Assembly (NCBI GenBank): GCA_900547995.1
Contig: URIY01000055.1
Span: 1-8,523 of the forward strand
DNA length: 8,523 bases
Origin: an uncultured Mycoplasmatota bacterium
GTDB taxonomy: Bacteria; Bacillota_I; Bacilli_A; RF39; UBA660
Direction of reading: 5' to 3'
Shown: in pieces, positions 6,979 to 8,523 of the stretch
Numbering within the stretch: the stretch's first letter is position 1
Layout of the letters: each line of letters starts with the position of its first letter
The notes under the pieces: generated by a model
Databases searched by the model: none
Seen by the model: only the letters and a program-made list of their open reading frames with translations
What the model was told of the DNA's origin: nothing
Position numbers and translations under genes: made by a program

Positions 6979-7137
6979 ATGGAAAAACAAAAAATCAATT
7001 GTGATGTACATGATTGTAAGCATTGTGACTGTGATTGTGATGAATGTACTCTAAAAAAAATAGAAGTATGTAACTGTAATGACAATCTAGATAAACAATC
7101 AACAATGTGTAACAGTTATGAGTGCAAAAAAAATTAG
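6979..7137 (+). CDS. 52-aa cysteine-rich protein, DUF1540-like
   Basis: Small hydrophilic protein with ten cysteines in 52 residues (8, 13, 16, 18, 20, 23, 31, 33, 44, 49). The layout, a Cys-rich N-terminal half, then IEV, then TMCNSYECK near the end, resembles DUF1540 proteins, short presumed metal-binding proteins common in Firmicutes, which have a C...C...C...I.V....T.C.SF pattern. Cysteine and Asp/His spacing (CDVHDCKHCDCDCDEC) suggests zinc or iron binding rather than disulfides, and there is no signal peptide. The ATG at 6979 has AAGGGTGAT (6964-6972) 6 nt upstream. The frame is open to 6883 upstream, but that extension has no ribosome site and overlaps the divergent gene's start. It is divergent from the Fe-S activase operon and followed by its own terminator. 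A link to Fe-S or metal handling is a guess from position and composition. Confidence 0.75.
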   Translation: MEKQKINCDVHDCKHCDCDCDECTLKKIEVCNCNDNLDKQSTMCNSYECKKN

Positions 7138-7154
7138 GAAAACCTAATTTTTTT
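7127..7154 (+). terminator. Rho-independent terminator of the Cys-rich gene
   Basis: A 12-bp stem (7127-7138 with 7143-7154) with an AAAA loop has a GG/CC top and ends in T7 (7148-7154). The TAG stop of the Cys-rich gene (7135-7137) lies in the upper stem. The A-rich upstream arm and T-rich downstream arm are symmetrical, but the opposite strand has no gene needing it nearby. Confidence 0.85.
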
Positions 7155-7155
7155 A

Positions 7156-7184
7156 TGTACATTAATTGTATTATATGCTATAAT
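7156..7184 (+). promoter_or_regulatory. Extended -10 promoter of the FemAB-like gene
   Basis: TGTACA (7156-7161), a 17-nt spacer ending in TGC, and a perfect TATAAT (7179-7184) form a good promoter directly after the preceding terminator. Transcription would start near 7190, about 24 nt before the ATG at 7214. Confidence 0.7.
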
Positions 7185-7213
7185 AATCTAATTCTCTAAA
7201 TGAGGTGGTTTTT

Positions 7214-8461
7214 ATGATAAAAGAATTAACTAATGAAGAATTTTATAATTTTTGTTTAACATTCAAGGATAAATCAATTTATCAAACACCTGAATATGCT
7301 TTTGTAATGAACAAACAAGGATTTGATAGTATTTTACTTGGTATGACTAATAGTAATAATGAACTTATTGCTGCATCTCTTATTTTAATTGAAAAAAAAT
7401 ATGGTTTTAAATATGCTTATGCGCCTAGAGGTTTTTTAATAGATTATGATAATGAAGCTGTTGTTAAATCATTTACTTGCTTAATAAAAAAATACCTAGG
7501 TAAATTAGATATAATTGCTATTAAAATTTGTCCTATGATTTATAAAAATATTATGGATTCTAAAAATAATATTGTTAAAATAAATAATAATTTTGAAAAT
7601 AATTTTAAATTATTAAGAAAACTTGAATATTACCATTTAGGTTTTAATAACTCTTTTGAAGCCTTAAAACCTAGATTTGTATCAATTATACCTCTTAATT
7701 CAAATTATACAAAAACATTTAATGACTTATCAAAGCCATTAAAAACCAAAATAAGAGGAGCTGAAAAAAAAGGAATTGTTATTCATAAAGGAAATAAAAG
7801 TAATCTAGATTATTTATATTTTCAAACGAAAAGAAAATATCCTAGAGATTTAAAATATTTTGAAGATACTTATGAATTCTTTAATAAAAAGAAAATGACT
7901 GAATTTTATTATGCTAAAATGGATACTAGTATTTATTTAAATAATGTTAGAAAAGAATATCAAAAACAACTTGATTTAAATAATAAAGTTAATGAAGAAT
8001 TATTGATATCTAAAAAGAATAATACTAAACTAATTAATAAAAAAATAGAACTTGATAAAAGTTTAAATAACATTAAAAATGAACTTATATATGCAACAAA
8101 TCTAAATAGAGAAAATCCAAATGGTCTTATTGTTGCTTCTGCTTTTATTATAAAAAATACTGATAGTGCAACATTACTTATGGATGGATATGATCCTAAA
8201 TTTAAAAGAGTAAATGCTAAACACTTACTTATATGGAAATTAATTGAAAGATATTCTAAGGAAGGCTTAAAACAATTTAATTTAGGTGGTATTAATAATC
8301 CACTTGCTCCGCAATCTAGATATAAAGGTTTAAATGACTTTAAACTAAGTTTTAATTCTAATAGTATAGAATATATAGGTGACTTAGAATTAATAACGAA
8401 TAAAGCGTTATACTTTATTTATAGAAATTCTTCACCTATTAGAAAAATATTAAAAAAATAA
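7214..8461 (+). CDS. FemAB/MurM-family peptidoglycan bridge aminoacyltransferase
   Basis: 415-aa member of the Fem family, non-ribosomal peptidyl transferases that use aminoacyl-tRNA to add amino acids to the stem-peptide side chain of lipid II at the inner face of the membrane, building the interpeptide cross-bridge. Two GNAT-like subdomains are visible: the first begins with SIYQTPEYAFVM (21-32) and YAYAPRGFLIDYD (67-79), the second contains LLMDGYDPKFKRVNAKHLL (321-339), LKQFNLGGI (352-360) and YKGLNDFKLSFN (370-381). Between about 237 and 297 lies a Lys/Asn/Leu-rich segment that fits the antiparallel coiled-coil arm inserted in FemA-type proteins, thought to hold tRNA. Length is normal. 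GAGGTGG at 7202-7208 sets the ATG at 7214; an upstream in-frame GTG at 7205 overlaps that site and is rejected. No membrane segment or signal peptide is present. The amino acid added cannot be read from the sequence. No terminator follows. Confidence 0.88.
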   Translation: MIKELTNEEFYNFCLTFKDKSIYQTPEYAFVMNKQGFDSILLGMTNSNNELIAASLILIEKKYGFKYAYAPRGFLIDYDNEAVVKSFTCLIKKYLGKLDIIAIKICPMIYKNIMDSKNNIVKINNNFENNFKLLRKLEYYHLGFNNSFEALKPRFVSIIPLNSNYTKTFNDLSKPLKTKIRGAEKKGIVIHKGNKSNLDYLYFQTKRKYPRDLKYFEDTYEFFNKKKMTEFYYAKMDTSIYLNNVRKEYQKQLDLNNKVNEELLISKKNNTKLINKKIELDKSLNNIKNELIYATNLNRENPNGLIVASAFIIKNTDSATLLMDGYDPKFKRVNAKHLLIWKLIERYSKEGLKQFNLGGINNPLAPQSRYKGLNDFKLSFNSNSIEYIGDLELITNKALYFIYRNSSPIRKILKK

Positions 8462-8469
8462 TGCCCAAA

Positions 8470-8523
8470 TGATGTGAACCCTGTTTTGGAGACACTAATA
8501 AAAAAATAGGTATATTAAAAAGA
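8470..8523 (+). mobile_element. Possible end of an IS3-family (IS150-group) insertion sequence, truncated by window edge
   Basis: Starting 9 nt after the FemAB-like stop, TGATGTGAACCCTG, then TTTTGGAGACAC and a purine-rich AATAGG, resembles from memory the terminal inverted repeat and transposase leader of IS150-group elements (TG...ACCCC..TTTTGGACACT...AATAGG). This ~30-bp stretch is also clearly richer in G+C than its surroundings. The transposase and the other end would lie beyond the window, so target duplication cannot be checked. It could equally be an ordinary downstream leader. Confidence 0.35.

Noticed and set aside
1..8523. tRNA, rRNA, CRISPR array or riboswitch.
   Set aside because: I saw no cloverleaf, GC-rich structured RNA stretch or regularly spaced direct repeats; gaps between genes are under 100 bp and mostly taken up by promoters, ribosome sites and terminators.

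Overview
The window is very AT-rich (roughly a quarter G+C by eye). It has strong Shine-Dalgarno sites (AGGAGG and GGTGAT types), TATAAT/TTGACA promoters and short hairpin-plus-U-tract terminators. Genes end in TAA, TAG and at least one TGA (4898-4900), and Trp in topA is TGG, so the standard bacterial code applies rather than the mycoplasma code. Together with a type IV-pilin-like gene, a FemAB-type transferase and an oxygen-sensitive activase system, this points to an anaerobic low-GC Firmicute, plausibly one of the uncultured gut Bacilli/Clostridia. The taxon itself is an inference.

Layout: everything from 1 to 6890 is on the minus strand and everything from about 6979 to 8461 is on the plus strand, diverging from an 88-bp AT-rich gap. 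Read in the direction of transcription, the minus strand starts with a three-gene overlapping operon (6890 to 3985). Its genes are a DUF2229/COG3580-like protein, an HgdB-like COG3581-like protein, and a BadF/HgdC-type ATPase carrying the Cys ligands of a bridging [4Fe-4S] cluster. Next is topA with its own consensus promoter (3888 to 1846), ending in a terminator that also holds part of the promoter of the next gene. That gene is an unrecognised 237-aa protein (1784 to 1071), followed by a small DUF5661-like protein (about 1030 to 755) with a terminator. The last minus-strand gene is a prepilin-like protein with a larger extracellular part, cut by the left window edge (667 to 1).

The plus strand carries a 52-aa protein with ten cysteines (DUF1540-like) and its terminator, then a FemAB/MurM-type peptidoglycan bridge aminoacyltransferase with a clear extended -10 promoter. 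Immediately after its stop the base composition changes, and the last ~55 bases resemble an insertion-sequence end.

The most interesting part is the 3985-6890 operon. It encodes a complete ATP-driven iron-sulfur activation module split over three overlapping genes, with no neighbouring acyl-CoA dehydratase subunits, CoA transferase or other substrate gene. The family is known, but to my knowledge its physiological substrate is not. The junction of its first two genes has no ATG and contains two A7 runs that could place both proteins in one frame.
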